From NCBI RefSeq assembly GCF_052324685.1, contig NC_135222.1:1724203-1788202 (forward strand): a stretch of DNA of 64,000 nucleotides, in the 5' to 3' direction. The position numbers and the translations under genes were made by a program. The first letter of the stretch is position 1; the number at the start of each line of letters is the position of its first letter. The notes under the pieces were generated by a model, which saw only the letters and a list, made by a program, of their open reading frames with translations, had not been told where the DNA came from and made no database searches. This DNA is from Brachyhypopomus gauderio. Its lineage: Eukaryota > Chordata > Actinopteri > Gymnotiformes > Hypopomidae. Below are positions 37,537-50,648 of this stretch, in pieces.

Positions 37537-38020
37537 TCTGTCCTGGTTTTACACATATAAGAGTGACTGATTCCATGTGCGCACATGTCCAGACACTCCA
37601 GACACTGCCATTAATGTGTTATGTAGTGGCATGGGACATTGCCAAAGATTATTGCACCTTGTGTATTAATATGAGTTCAATGCATTTCTTCTCTGTGTGA
37701 TCTTGAGATTTTTTTAATTATAATTATTAGATTATTTTATATATTTATATGTTCACCTTGAAAGAAATCAGTGTAAATTTGTTGATTGTTTTTTAGATGT
37801 ACAATACATTTCTATTCATCATTGAGGAGCTCTAAGCTTGAATTGAATGACAAATTCTAAATATTTTATATTGTGAAGTGCTATAATCCTGCAAGCAGGG
37901 TAAAGTGTCTTTTTTTCATTTGTTTCATTGTTAAAATATAAATTTAATTATAAAATTCAGGATATAAAATATAAAGGCCAGAATATAAAAAAGTAAAGAA
38001 TAAATCACTACTTAGTGATG
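37537..38020 (+). terminator. lpar3: lpar3 3' UTR and candidate poly(A) signal
   Basis: A/T-rich sequence after the stop, with an AATAAA at 37999-38004. The true cleavage site cannot be fixed from sequence alone. Confidence 0.45.
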
Positions 38021-41000
38021 GTCTTGCAGTCATACAGAGACTTAGAGGATGAGGAAAAGTCCGAATTCATTCTGAACCAGAGAGCTGGTTGAAATGAAGA
38101 CACACCAGCTCAAACCACAGAGCAAGCACAACATGTCACAACAGCGAGTTGTTAGAGCAGCATGACTACACAGTGCATCTACTATGAATCAGATAGGGAG
38201 GCAGTTAGACAGAATAAAATACATAACGCTGCTGTGGTAGAAAAGGGCGTGAGAACTTAATGTCCTTTAAAAAAAACAAACAAACAAACAAAAACGGAAT
38301 TGCCGTTACTTACCTTGATTATATGGCATCCTGTCACATTTAGCCTCTGTTGGATGCAAAAGTAGATATTTAGGTATAATATAATTGCGTTTATGGATAA
38401 TAGAGTTTTTCCAATGTTATTATAATAGATAGTTAAAACCATTTAGAATATCTGGTCATTTTTCAAAGTTATTGTGAGTTCTGTCCTTACACCACCCAGA
38501 TTCAAAGTTTCACCGTGTTTCAGCTGTTGAAGCGTAAACTGCATGTGAAATACCCTAGCCTGTACCACACGACATCGGTTGACAATCAAAGATAATCTCA
38601 TTATCTCATATAAAACATCACTATCATCAAAACGAGACCAGCTAAACTCTTAGTCCTGATTTTGTTTCTTGGCAAGCCATCCAGAATCCACAAAGCCGGG
38701 TGGATCTACCGGTTATGACTATAGGCATGTTTCGAAATGGCTGTAAACCTGTTTTGTCTCTGTCATTGCTGGGGCAGTTTGAAATGCTTTATCCATTACC
38801 CACATGCTGATGTAATGCGTAGTGACACAGTAACAGGTCACCTGTGAGTCACAGCAGGTACAACAAGCCTCTGTCTGATCTTAAACATGCCATTCAGGCA
38901 GTAACTTCTCAGGAATTTACGTGCAGATCCATGCCGGAAATCACATTTAACAGCTGCATTGCCTGTAATGTATGGGGCTCTTACACAACCCTAAACAGCT
39001 CCTTATGTAAGCCACACTGGAGCATTATATACGCCCACATAAAGAGGATGATTCCCACTACTGTTGAGGACAGAAATTACACCTCCACCCAACCACGGAG
39101 CGATGCTGTCTTCAGCCGTCTTACGTCAGTATTGTAAACAAAAAATATGTAGGCCTATGAATGAATATTGCATGGAAGATGCTATGGCTAATGAAATCAA
39201 TATCTAATTACTAATAGTTAGACAAACAAATTAGACAAAATTTAACTAGGATGAATAAGTTCTACCAAGCTAAAAATACATGTGCTTTATTGATTAAATA
39301 TACTGATGAATGTTACATTTTATTATAGAAGCATTATTTGGTCTGGAAACTCACACAAATCAGTGTACTCATGAATGCATGACAAACTGTTTACCTTTAA
39401 AGTTTTCACATTCATAAATGTGAACTTTCAGGCAAAATGCCCTGTTTTTAGTTATTGTGTAGTGGAAACATTACAGTGATTGTATTCTGTACTATTTCAA
39501 AGAAAAAGCAATTTAAACTGCAAATACGTGTACATTAATGTTTTATATTGTGTTTTATTTCTCAATAACATAAATACACATATCCTTTTGTCTGTATCCT
39601 TATATTCATGCCGCCTATGTATATGTTGATGTATATATTTATAAAAATAGCTAATAATAAAAAAGAAAAAATATGACACACAAGCTTAATGTGGGGTCTG
39701 CTATATGCATTTTGAGGATACAAGGAGAACTGGTTCTTTTAGGTTTAGTGGGCCACAAGAGGCTTCTAATTGGCTGAATAAACGCATAACATGGGTTGCT
39801 ATAGTAACTTGGATATATAGATAAAACCTCAACAGGAGCAAAAGAGGAGTGCAGGGGTGAAAAGACAGACCCTAATAGAAACTGAGGAGAACAACGTTAC
39901 AGTGAAATGAAATGACACTGAAGCCAGAAATTCACACTGAAGAGAATGAGCATAACTACATTTTAAGGCTAAAGAGGTTTTGTTCAGATTTTCTTAGATG
40001 TTTGCATTGGTTTTGGCTCATTACTGGCTACATATTACAGAGATATTCTGCAGATGTTTTGGATCACAGATATAAAAGTCCCTGTTATATCTTTAGTAGT
40101 TAATATAATTTAGAGAAGTGAGATGTGCAAAATGTGAGTTTGTCAGTAAAGGGACAATTGGAGAAGTTCAATACTGAATAAAAACTTGCATACAAACAAA
40201 CAAACTTGTCATTTTTTAAAACAAAAAACTGCTTTAATCATAATTTTATTGAAATATTTGTTGGAATAAGATATATATGAGACAGAAAATCTAAACATTT
40301 CCACATTCACATATCTGTAATGTCTTTGCCAAAACCTGTGAGTTAGCACTTTAATTAATTTAAGAGTGGAGTCCCAGTGGGAAGGGACTGGTGGCTAGAC
40401 ATAACATGATTGATTAATTCTGGGTATAATTAGATTTGATCCATTACTGATTTTTTTTGGGGTCCATTACAGCAAACATACAGCATGATCCTACTGGCCA
40501 TCCAATATCAGGCTTCACAGTTTCTCATTTCTCATGTCTTGTAATATTTGTGGCCAGCTTGCTCTGGACAGCTTTACTATAATTAAAATATACATCAAGT
40601 TCCAGTAAAACAACACAGGTGGGAACAGGCATAATCTGCCGGTTTTATGACTATTTGGTCTAGGGAAATGCTGTTAGAATTACCCAGGACAAACTTTTTA
40701 ATTCTGTGTCAGATAAATATGATGGTTTGGGGCTTACTAAAACATTTAATTAATATGACATAACATTTAAAAAATATATATTTATGAACCAATAACTGAG
40801 CTCTTGTTTTGGTGGAGTCTGAAGGTGAGTTGAGTCTGCTTGAGTATAGATGACATTAACATGACTGGATGTGGACGTGATTAGAGAGGCTCTCTGCTTG
40901 ATTAAATAATTAATTACAGATCTATCAAGGCACCCAAAAAAAAAAAGAAAAGTGGATTCTGTGCCTATTGGCCCAGTCGGTATGTGGCGAGCGCTGACAC

Positions 41001-44000
41001 TGACATGCAGTGTTTAATGGTTTTGTGACCCAGTGTGGATTTGCCCTTCCTCCTGATACTCCGCAGTGCTTGTGTGGTTAGCATGGCCAATGGGCCACTT
41101 TCACCCTGTGTCTCCTGCTCTGTAGGATGTCGGGGGTGATAGGTTTGTGTAAATATATGCTTTTATGTCTCACGTAAATTGTATTATAGATTATCAAACC
41201 AGAGTTCAGGGCATGTTAAAGTGTAGTCTGTAACCGAGGGAGGCAGCAACTAAAAGTAGCCCTTCGGCTTCTTTGCCTATGAAAATAGTTGTTTTTATTA
41301 TGGTTTTATCTGGGACCAGGTCACTGAAGGCTGGCATGACTTGGATAATATGGAACATGATTGCTGGCCAAAAACTGACCCAGATGATTACAACATGATG
41401 AGCTGTGGTGGAATAACCTGACATTTCAGTATCAGTGTTGTGATCTGTAAGTGCAGTAATAGGGCTTTTCAAGTTTTTTTTTTTTGGCTTACTGTTTATT
41501 CCATTATCTTATCCATTATGGCAGTGCAGCATGTTGTGAGGCCCACACTGATGTGTGGCCTCTCTGAGCGCCATCGTTACAGTCCTCATCACACCCCAAG
41601 GAGGAAAGCTTTCCAGCAGTTTTTAAAAATATTTAATTGCCTAGTGTATTATTCCATAATATGATAATGTTGAAAATCCTGCCATATCAAGTGTCCTTGA
41701 TGACGGACTGTTGAAAAAGCCTTGGTGTAGTCTAACCCTAATAAGCTAATGTTTGACCGGGAATGCCCCATAGGAAAGGGAAAACTCTTTACAAAAGCAC
41801 ATCTGACTGGGTAACTTATAAACAAGACATTCCCCCCCCCTCCCCCCACCACACACTATACAGTTTTGACAATCACTTTATCCAGTTTAATGTGGTGATA
41901 CCACATCAAGACTAGATGTGGCGTTGTGTCAAGGTGGACTGATTAGGGTTTGCGAGCATGTGCAAACCAGAAATAAACTGGAGCTTGTTTATATCAGTAA
42001 CTTCTCCATCTCCATCAATCAAAAAATCTCCATCAATCCACAGATCTACAGTGCCACCCTGCTTGTGACTCGCTTGATCCAAATAAACCCTTAGGTGTGG
42101 GGCAAGTACCACATGCTCATACTCAGTAAAATTATTCGCAGACAAATGATTTTTCCCATAGGATTAGAAATGGCCTGGGCCCAGTGTTCACAAGAGAGGG
42201 TTACAGATAGAGAGCAGTTTAATGTTACCTATTCTGTCTCAGCTTTGAAAGCCTTTTATGAATATGTAGTCAGGAACAGGATCTTCCAGTTCAGGTGAGT
42301 AATCTTTGTCCAACTTGGACAGAGTTTGTCAGATTTTTGGGGGAGGAATAATACATTATTTACCAAACCCTAAAGACAACTGACAAGACGTATGTTATGT
42401 AGTTCCAATTCATCTTAGAGATAAATGCTGATCTCTGATATTAATCTGTACTCATTAATTAATCTCAATATTGTCTTTTGTTTTCTTTACCTGTATTGGT
42501 ATTTGAAAAATTAATAAACATGGAAACCTAAAGCAAAACTAATCTCACAATCTCATAGTGCAATCTCACAGCACTGGGAACCTCTGGACTGCTCTCTGAC
42601 TGACTTCATGTCACAAGATGTCACTCTCCCACAGTGATGTCTCAGAGGTGACATCCCCATGGTGACAGCCCTGTGTGTTGCTCTGTATACCACATTACAA
42701 ACAACACATCTAGCACATCCACACTGTGAGATCATCTATGGTATGGCCTGGAACAATATATTTTTATATACTGTGATTATAATTAAAATCTCTATAGTGA
42801 CAGGCATTAACCCACCCTATTAATAGGATTCTGTTCTATATTTCAGTCTTAGGAAAGCTCCTACCTTGATTCCTGAACTGTCTGTTTAAATGAATTGTGC
42901 TTTTTAAAATATTTTTTTTACTGCTAATATAGGTAATAATATACATATCCAGGCAAACCAAGTTTCAGATAGCTTGGCCATTTGTGAAAATTCCTAACCT
43001 GTTCCACTCTTGAGTTTAAACTCTGAGACACTGTTTACAAATAGGGCATGGTGTTTAATGTGGCTTTATGTAAGAAATGTTTACATGGAGAACCTTAAAT
43101 AACAATTTGCCCTAAATGTTTATTTTATGAAACTTGCCACCCTTCTTTAAATTATTTGATTTGTCTTAGGGTTGACTTTTACTATTTCAAAAAATAAGTA
43201 GCTCCTTCCTCGATTGTCCTTCCAGCAGCATATAATAATGTAAATACTCCTAGCGGAATAATGTAAACCCTGACAGGTTGACATATATACTGCATAACTA
43301 TGCAAAAATAGGCCTGCGGGCTTGTGAGCATTAGTCTGCATGGATGCCACGGTGTGCAAACATCACAGGTCATGGAATTTTCTGCTGTCGGCTAGCAGTG
43401 ACTAGGATCTGCTTAATGGCACCACACCACTCAGTTAAGGTTGCAGTCAGAGGCTACTGTAATAGTTTCATGTCAACCAGCCTCTGTCTGGGTGCTTGTG
43501 AACCTGAATATTTAGCCTGGTTCTTTGATGGCAAGTGGGTAGGTCTAAATGATCCCTTTCACCTCCACTTCTTCTAAATCTGTGGTGTACAAACTCCTCC
43601 CTCTCCTGAATCATTAGGGACTGGATTAACTCAAATTAATGTTTGAAAGCATATACACATCCCAAAAATGGCTGTTCACTATAATGTTAGAATTAGCAAT
43701 CTAATCCATACTATTTTTACTTACTAATTCCTATTAGCATAAGGATAAGGTTCATGTGTATTGATAACATTGTAAAAACAACTTTCACCTGTAAAAACTG
43801 TAAAATCTTTCCACATGTGGTGCTTGTCCATTTGTCGACATCTGTAATTGCCCATATCAAACTGAAGCAGGAGCTACACTGGAGTCCAAGCTGCTTATTG
43901 TTGGTGCTTGATGGCGGTGTTGTCTGCCTTCTTGTATTAGGCTCTTAGGTTAGGTTCATTCATTACATTGGAGGAAAAACAAAATGTATCATAGATCATT

Positions 44001-44370
44001 TCATGAGAAATGTAGTGTTACAACCCCTTGGACTGCATTAGGTGTAGTCGTGTGCTTGTGTTGTGTTCTTTAGGTGTATGATCCAGATGTGCCTCCGCAC
44101 CGGGATTGGCTGCCTCATTTCGGCGCTTCGCTGGACCGCCTATAAAAACGACATGCCCGACCAGGAAGAGAGAGCATTTCTCCGTTGTTTAGCACAGGGT
44201 TTGACTGTTGTGTGTGTGTGTTTGCTCCTTTTGACATGTTAGTTGATTGTGAGATTTGTGTGTTGTTCATTGGATGTGACTGTGAGTGTATAAATCGTTC
44301 CATGTATCTGTTGGATACATGCCATATGCCATTCTCCGTGGCAGAGAGTGGACATGATATCTAATCCAGA
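38021..44370. other. Gene-poor interval
   Basis: About 6.3 kb in which I can support no gene. Open frames are short, lack domains and do not link through splice sites. Local features are a (CAAA)n run at 38276-38293, a C-rich run at 41833-41848, and a GC-richer block at 44090-44165 that contains a TATAAAA and might be a promoter or LTR fragment. Confidence 0.5.
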
Positions 44371-44379
44371 GGAGAGCCG

Positions 44380-44900
44380 TCTCACATGCCCTGCCACATT
44401 TTTTGATGTGAACACCCTTTGTCTTCAAAACAGCAAGAAATTCTTCAACACTTCCACACATTTTTTGAAGAAGCTAAGTTGTTCTGAACATCTTGGAGAA
44501 CTAACCACAGATCTTCAGTAATGTAGACTTGCTCAAATCCTTCTGTCTCCATGTAATCCCAGACCTTCTCAGTGATTTTGAGATCACAGCTCTGTGGGAG
44601 TCAAATCATCCCTTCCAGGACTCCTTGTTCTTCTTTACTCTGAACATAGTTCGTAATGACATTGCCTGCATTTTTGGGGATCATTGTACTGCTGCAAAAT
44701 AATTTTGGAGCCAATCAGATGCCTCCCTGATAGTATTGCATGATGGACAAAGATCAGCCTGGATTTCGCAGCATTGAGGACATTATTATTCCTGACCAAA
44801 TCCCCCAAAAACCTAAACATCGTGTGTTTCAGTTAATTACTGTGTTCCAACCTACATATGAAACTGATGATCATAATTACCTTCTGGTCACACAGGTACT
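44380..44900 (-). pseudogene. Degenerate Tc1-like transposase remnant
   Basis: The DNA text on the + strand (for example GCCAATCAGATGCCTCCCTG and GCATTGAGGACATTATTATT) matches the reverse strand of a familiar fish Tc1-type transposase gene. No long frame survives. Its right end is close to the next Tc1 element at 44938. Confidence 0.45.
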
Positions 44901-44937
44901 CAACTGTGCCAAAAACTCGCTAATCTACCTACATATA

Positions 44938-46379
44938 CACTATATTGCCAAAAGTATTCACTCACCCATCCAAATGATCAGAATAAGGTGTTCTAATCAC
45001 TTCCATGGCCACATGTGTATAAAATAAAGCACCTAGGCATGCAGACTATGTTTCCAAACATTTATGAAATAATGGGTCACTCTGAGGAGCTCAGTGAATT
45101 CCAGCATGGAACTGTGATAGGATGCCACCTATCCAGCTGTGAAATTTCCTCGCTCCTAAATATTCCATGGTCAACTCTCAGCTGTATTATAAGAAAATGG
45201 AAGTCTTTGTGAATGACAGCAACTCAGCCACTCTAGAGCAGTGGAGGCACGTTCTCTGGAGTGACGAATCTGGCAATCTGATGGACGAGTCTGGGTTTGG
45301 TGGTTGCCAGACTTTGTTGTGCCAAGTGAAAAGTTTGATGGAAGGGGTATTATGGTGTGGGGTTGTTTTTCAGGAGCTGGGTTTGGCCCCTTAGTTCCAG
45401 TGAAAGGAACACTGAATGTTTCAGCATACTAAGCAATTCCATGCTTCCAACTTTGTGGGAACAGTTTGGAGCTGGCCCCTTCCTCTTCCAACATGACTGT
45501 GCACCAGTGCACAAGGCAAAGTCCATAAAGACATGGATGCTAGAGTCTGGTGTGGATGAACTTGACTTGCCTGCACAGAGTCCTGAGCTCAATCTGATAG
45601 AACACCTTTGGGATGAATTAGTGCAGAGAATTAGTGCCAGGCCTTCTCATCCAACATTAGTAAGTGACCACAAAAATGCGTGTAAAGTACTGCGTGAAGC
45701 AGAACATGGAGGCGGACACAAATGCGGAGGAGAGCGAGATTTATTAAGGGAAATTCCAAACTCGGAGTTGAACAGAATAGCGCGGGTCAGATCGTTGAAG
45801 GAGTCCGAACATTGAACGAGTCCGAACATTGAACGAGTAACGACATACCAATACTAGGAATACTTACAAAATTAGGCAGGGAAACGGAGCAGGCAGGAAC
45901 AAAATGGGGAAACATGAATACAAACACTAGAGCCAGAGAACTTGAATAGAGATACATGCATAGCACAAAATACGCGATACCGGACAAAGGAAACACTGGG
46001 ACTATAAAAACATGGGACTAAACTAAACACAGGTGAAGACAATAACAACACGGGCATGGCAGACGAGGGGAAACCATGGAGACAGACAACAAGGCGGGAT
46101 CAATGGGCTGGGAACAACACAGACACGAGAAAAAGGGGAAACTGGAGTGACAGCTAGGGGAAGGGGCGTAGCCCTACGTGACAATGCGCTTCTGGAAGAA
46201 TGGTCAAAAATCCCCATAAACCTCCTAGTCCTTGTGGACAGCCTTCCCAGAAGAGTTGAAGCTGTTCTAGCTGCAAAAGGTGGACCAACGTCATATTCAA
46301 CCCTATGGATAAAAAATGGGATGCCACTTAAGCTCATATGTGATAAGGAAGGTGAGCGAATACTTTTGGCAATATAGTG
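44938..46379 (+). mobile_element. Tc1-type transposon, decayed, with a solo LTR inside
   Basis: The ends are perfect inverted repeats starting CACTATATTGCCAAAAGTAT, bounded by TA (44936-44937 and 46380-46381). The transposase runs on the + strand in broken frames: [44 protein letters not shown] and SPELNLIEHLWDELVQRI. The last part (ALLEEWSKIPINLLVLVDSLP) is displaced beyond a 503-bp insertion. The DDE-type residues are recognisable (WSDES, HDCAPVH, LIEHLW), but frameshifts make it inactive. Confidence 0.9.
45681..46183. mobile_element. Solo LTR inserted in a Tc1 element
   Basis: A 503-bp segment begins TGTAAAGTACTGCG and ends GCCCTACGTGACA. It is flanked by a perfect 5-bp duplication, ATGCG (45676-45680 and 46184-46188). 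Removing it restores the Tc1 transposase reading across the site. TG...CA ends plus a 5-bp duplication indicate an LTR left by recombination. The parent family is unknown. Confidence 0.85.
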
Positions 46380-46381
46380 TA

Positions 46382-47039
46382 TGTGTTTCCTGCTGTGTTA
46401 TCTGGCTTCATATCTCCCAACTTGTGCCATTGATATCACCCACAGAATTGCTTACCTCCACCAGCACAAATTGCTCCATGGTCGGCTTCACTCCTGCAAC
46501 TGTGGGTGTGTAAAATATCAGGTAAATAAAATCTGAAGCATGACCCAAACATTGCCTTCATTTGTATTTTTGCACACACACTTTCTTTCAAATGGACAGA
46601 TTTCCTAATGTTCCTGTCCTCTGTCATGTCTGGTATCCTGATCAATTCCATATACCTCTTTGACTCCACAGATTACAGCCTTACAGCCTATAGAAGAGAA
46701 GACTCTGAGGTACTGATTAGCAGACACCAATGCGAATCATATCCTGTATAATATGGAATTTAACATTATTAAAATCGCACATTATTGCCAGATTACTGAG
46801 GAGTATGTACTGAAACAATCAGAGCATTGTAAACAATCTCAGATGCATCTTAGGTATTTTCCCTGATGATGGTTTACCAGGTCTGCCATGCAGGCATTCT
46901 CAGTTCCTGCTTGTTTTGGGGACTTTTCAGGTTCAGTCATTGGAAAGAGAGATCCGTGATTACTGCGGTTCAGGTCAGGTGCTTGATTTGGTCGAGGTAA
47001 ATTTTTTTTCCCGAAAAATCCCAATGGCTGCTTAGAAGT
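46382..47039. other. No gene supported
   Basis: On the minus strand near 46456-46502 a short exon-like block (PTMEQFVLVE before a GTAAGC donor) can be drawn, but nothing flanking it supports a gene. Otherwise there is nothing I can name. Confidence 0.4.
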
Positions 47040-47040
47040 A

Positions 47041-48060
47041 AATCAATCAATCAATCAATCAAATTTTATTTATATAGCGCTTTTTACAACATTTGTTGTC
47101 ACAAAGTAGCTTTACAAGTGCCGAGTCCTAGCCCCCAATGAGCAAGCCAAGGGCGACAGTGGCAAGGAAAAACTCCCTAGTTTTTTGCATGAGGAAGAAA
47201 CCTTGAGAGGAACCAAGACTCAGGGGGGGAACCCATCCTCCTCTGGCCGACACCGGTCACCATGACAACAACAACAATTTAGACAGAAAGAAGAGAAAGA
47301 AAAGGAAAAAGATGTAATAATGTCCATCATGATGTAGGCATCCGGTTAGGCAGGAGGTGGCCGGCCCAGGATGGATCGCTGGTCTCATTATTCCTCAAGC
47401 AGGCGGGCAGCCATGTGGAGAAATGAAACAGGGAAAATTAGCTCTGTATGAGGACATATACAGGACAGGTGAAATTATAAACATTTGTGGAGTGTGGCAG
47501 CAACTCCAGCATTAAGTTAAATTATTACAGTCTAGCTAAATAAGACAGAACCAGAAGGTAACATAGGCTTGGGGGCATTCTGAGACAATGGCATCCGTCC
47601 ACTGCACTGTCAACAAACTTGAGTGACCACGAGCAGTGACAGGATGACAGCACCAGCACCCCAGTCTACCATAAAACCCTTCGTCTATGAACCCCTGGAT
47701 CTGTACTTTTATCTAAGGGGGGATATTAATTATCAAACGCTAAACTAAATAAGTGGGTTTTCAACCTAGACTTAAAGATTGTGACTGTGTCAGAGTCCTG
47801 GATGCATTTTGGAAGATTATTCCAAAGCTGGGGGGCCTTACAAGAAAAGGCTCTTCCCCCTGCTGTTACCTTGTTAATTTTTGGAACTAATAAAAGACCA
47901 GCACCCTGTGATCTTAGTGGACGTGGGGGTTCGTAATACGAAATAAGTTCCTGAAGGTATTCAGGAGCAAGCCCGTGCAATGCTTTATAAGTTAATAAAA
48001 TAATTTTTAAGTCAATACGGATCATCATACTGTTCTATGGTAAAATGTTAGAAGCAATAG
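47041..48060 (-). pseudogene. L2-like LINE 3' end (RT C-terminus plus 3' UTR)
   Basis: The minus strand encodes ILLTYKALHGLAPEYLQELI, then SCKAPQLWNNLPKCIQDSDT and FKSRLKTHLF (48028 to 47726). A roughly 690-bp 3' region follows and ends in a (GATT)n tail seen on the + strand as AATCAATCAATCAATCAAAT at 47041-47062. The conserved GCGCTATATAAATAAAA hairpin tail precedes it. This is a 5'-truncated copy, typical of L2 insertions. Confidence 0.85.
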
Positions 48061-48084
48061 AACAGGGATGTCAATTATTATCCA

Positions 48085-48215
48085 GATCCCTAGTGAGCAA
48101 GCCAAAGGCGACAGTGGCAAGGAAAAACTCCCTATGATGGTGGGGATTAGGAAGAAACCTCAGGAGGACCAAGACTCAAAAGGGAACCCATCCTCCATTG
48201 GGCATGCAATCGTCT
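48085..48215 (-). repeat. Second fragment of the same L2 3' UTR
   Basis: It repeats the text GCGACAGTGGCAAGGAAAAA and neighbouring sequence seen at about 47152-47250, so it is a direct partial copy of that 3' UTR lying 950 bp away. Confidence 0.75.
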
Positions 48216-48293
48216 TGGGTGGAAGCATGCAAAAAGATAGACAATACAGTCTGAGTGTGTGGATATCAATTTAAACCACCATTGATTTAAACT

Positions 48294-48905
48294 AGGGGTG
48301 GGATGCGATTAAAAAAATTAATCGAATTAATTCAAAGCGTTGTAATTAATTAATAGAAATTAATCGCATTTCAATATTTAACATGAGAAATATTAATTTA
48401 GGTTTGAATGTTGAATGAATCAATGAACATAAGCATAAACTTCAACATCTTGTTTATTTTTCCACCAGTCTAATACACAGACCAATAGTGCAGAAAACAG
48501 AGCAAACAGTTTTCAGAACACTGGAAATTCTGACCTAAAATGTTTAATTTTTTGTTCAGGATATTGGAATAAGAATAACTGTAAATCAGATGTTTTTTTT
48601 TTTTATTTTATTTCCCAGGCATCTCCATAGTGCCTAGAAGTGGTCTTCTGCATGCTCAAAGCAAATGACTGGATCTTCCATTCATCATCTATAATATGAG
48701 CTGTCACACCAAGATAATTCTTGTTGCTAACAGAGGTCCAGTGATCCCCAATCAGAGACACATTTGTGGCGATTTTCACAATAACCTGTTTTACTTCCCT
48801 TTCCTCGTCATACAGCTGCTGGATTTTCTTCGGCATTGTCTTTCTGGACGGCAGTTCGTAACTTGCATCAGTTGACGCAATTTGCAGCGCGTCTTGTAAA
48901 GCCTG
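48294..48905 (-). pseudogene. hAT (ZBED-like) transposon end with transposase fragment
   Basis: The left end reads TAGGGGTGGGATGCGATTAA, followed by TTAATCG/CGATTAA repeats, like a hAT terminus. The minus strand encodes IATNVSLIGDHWTSVSNKN and YLGVTAHIIDDEWKIQSF, the hAT region around the first catalytic Asp (GDHWTS). Both sides of the frame are lost and no right terminus is visible. Confidence 0.65.
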
Positions 48906-49022
48906 GATTATACTTTCACTAGTGAGTGTAAATTGTTGAGGGGGGGGGGTATTTTTGGAACTAGGAGAAATCCAGCATTTTCAGAGCGCAAAGGGTGAGA
49001 TGGGTTGTAGTAAGCAATGAGT

Positions 49023-50500
49023 TCACTCAGATATTGTGGGGTAAGACCATTTAATGCCTCTAGTTAAAAAAAGCAGACTGGTAACCATAAACACATTGGA
49101 AAGGGGCGAGTTTGAGTAATGAATGAAAGAGTTGCGAGCGTATTCCACCCAGGGGAGGTATTTATTCCAGTCATTCTGGGAGACACAATACTTACGGAGA
49201 AACCGCCATATTTCTTGATTGTATCGTTCTACCTCCCCATTGGACTGATGGTGGTAACCAGAGGTTAGACTGGCCATGATTGCCAGTAACTTACAAAAGT
49301 TCTTCCATACTTGGGAGGTGAATTGTACTCCTCTGTCTGACACGATATTCTTGGGTAGGCCATAAATGTGAAAAACATAGTGAAGATGTGAAGATCTCTT
49401 CGGATTAGTCAACACATCTTTGAAAATCTGTCCACCACCACGATGGTATTTCCCCCTGCAGCTGGCAGATCAGTAATGAAGTCGATTGCAAGGTGTGTCC
49501 ACGGTCGATGAGGAATGGGCAGAGGGAGGAGCTGGCCTACAGGAAGAGTGCAGGGAGTGCGAGATTGGGCACACACAGTACAACCAAGCATGTACTGGGC
49601 CACCAGTACTGTTGTGAAATGAGGTGCTTAGTACGGGTGATGCTGGGGTGGCCAGTACCTGCAGTGTCGTGAGTGAGCTGAAGGATACGTCCTCTAAGAG
49701 ACATGGATACATATGGTTTTTTCTCTGGGCAGTCCTTGGGTCCTTGTTCAGCGCTGCGTGCTTCATCCAACTGACGCTGGATGTCCCACTTTATTGTCGT
49801 GAGCAAACAGGAGCCAGGTAGTATACATTCTGTATTTTTCTCTCCCGGGTCCTTCTCGTGGGTACGAGAGGGCATCAGCCTTTGTATTCCTTGAGCCGGG
49901 CCTGCAAGACACAGAAGCAAAAACGGGAAAAGAACAAAGCCCATCTGGCCTGCCGAGGGTTTAGGCGTGTTATGATCAGTGTAGAATACGAAGGGATGTT
50001 CAGCACCCTCCAGCTAGTGTCTCCATTGTTCTAAAGTGAGTTTAATGACCAGGAGCTCTCGATTTCCCACTGTGTAATTCGTCTCTGCAGATAGTAGTTT
50101 CTTGGAAAAGTAGGCACAGGAAAATAACTTTGAAAAGACACCCACTCCTACCTACGAAGCATCGAGTTCCACAATGAAAGGGAGCTGTGGGTCAGGGAGA
50201 TGCAAGATGGGTGCGGATGTGAAAGCTGCCTTGAGTCAGGAGAAGGCTCGCTCTTCCACAGCAGTCCATTTGAAACTACGCTTGTTTCCCTCCTTTGAGG
50301 AGGTTAGTAAGAGGGGCTGCTAACTCACCGAACCAACAGAAATTGACGAAGCCCAGAAAGTGCTACAATTCCTTTATAGATTGAGGAACTGGCCAGTTCG
50401 TGACAGCCTCCACCTTACCAGCATCCATGGAGACTTGCCCAGGGGAGAGTGTGTAACCCAGAAAAATGAACAGCGGTAAAGTGAAATTCGCACATAAAGT
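49023..50500 (-). pseudogene. Ty3/gypsy pol fragment (RT end, RNase H, integrase)
   Basis: Reading leftward from about 50500 there is the end of RT (ECDFMCEF region), an RNase H stretch around 50190-49980 with stops, the integrase zinc region ([29 protein letters not shown]), and the catalytic core ([34 protein letters not shown]). The Asp-Asp-Glu positions are present. Several frameshifts and stops break it, so it is inactive. It differs in sequence from the gypsy element to its right. No LTR of its own is certain. Confidence 0.85.
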
Positions 50501-50509
50501 CACACTCTT

Positions 50510-50648
50510 TACTTATTCGAGTATCTATCTCCTGCGTCGCTTCCTGACTCATCTCAAGTTTTCCCAATCCTGTATTTCTTTCTATCCGTTTTGCCTTTAT
50601 TTTTGGAAAGGGTTTTATTTTGCTGCGGCGTTTTTTGCCAGTTACTTC
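50510..50648. mobile_element. Left half of an LTR-like repeat (copy Y), split by a gypsy element
   Basis: The text CTCCTGCGTCGCTTCCTGAC ... GCCAGTTACTTC matches copies at 56700-56830 and 59255-59380. The repeat breaks at 50648 and resumes at 58229 on the far side of the gypsy element. Confidence 0.8.

Noticed and set aside
37537..44370. Possible further host gene downstream of lpar3
   Set aside because: No open frame longer than about 100 codons has a domain, and no set of short frames shares splice phases.
46456..46505. Exon-like block on the minus strand (PTMEQFVLVE before a GTAAGC donor)
   Set aside because: No neighbouring exon or gene could be linked to it; chance splice-like borders are common.
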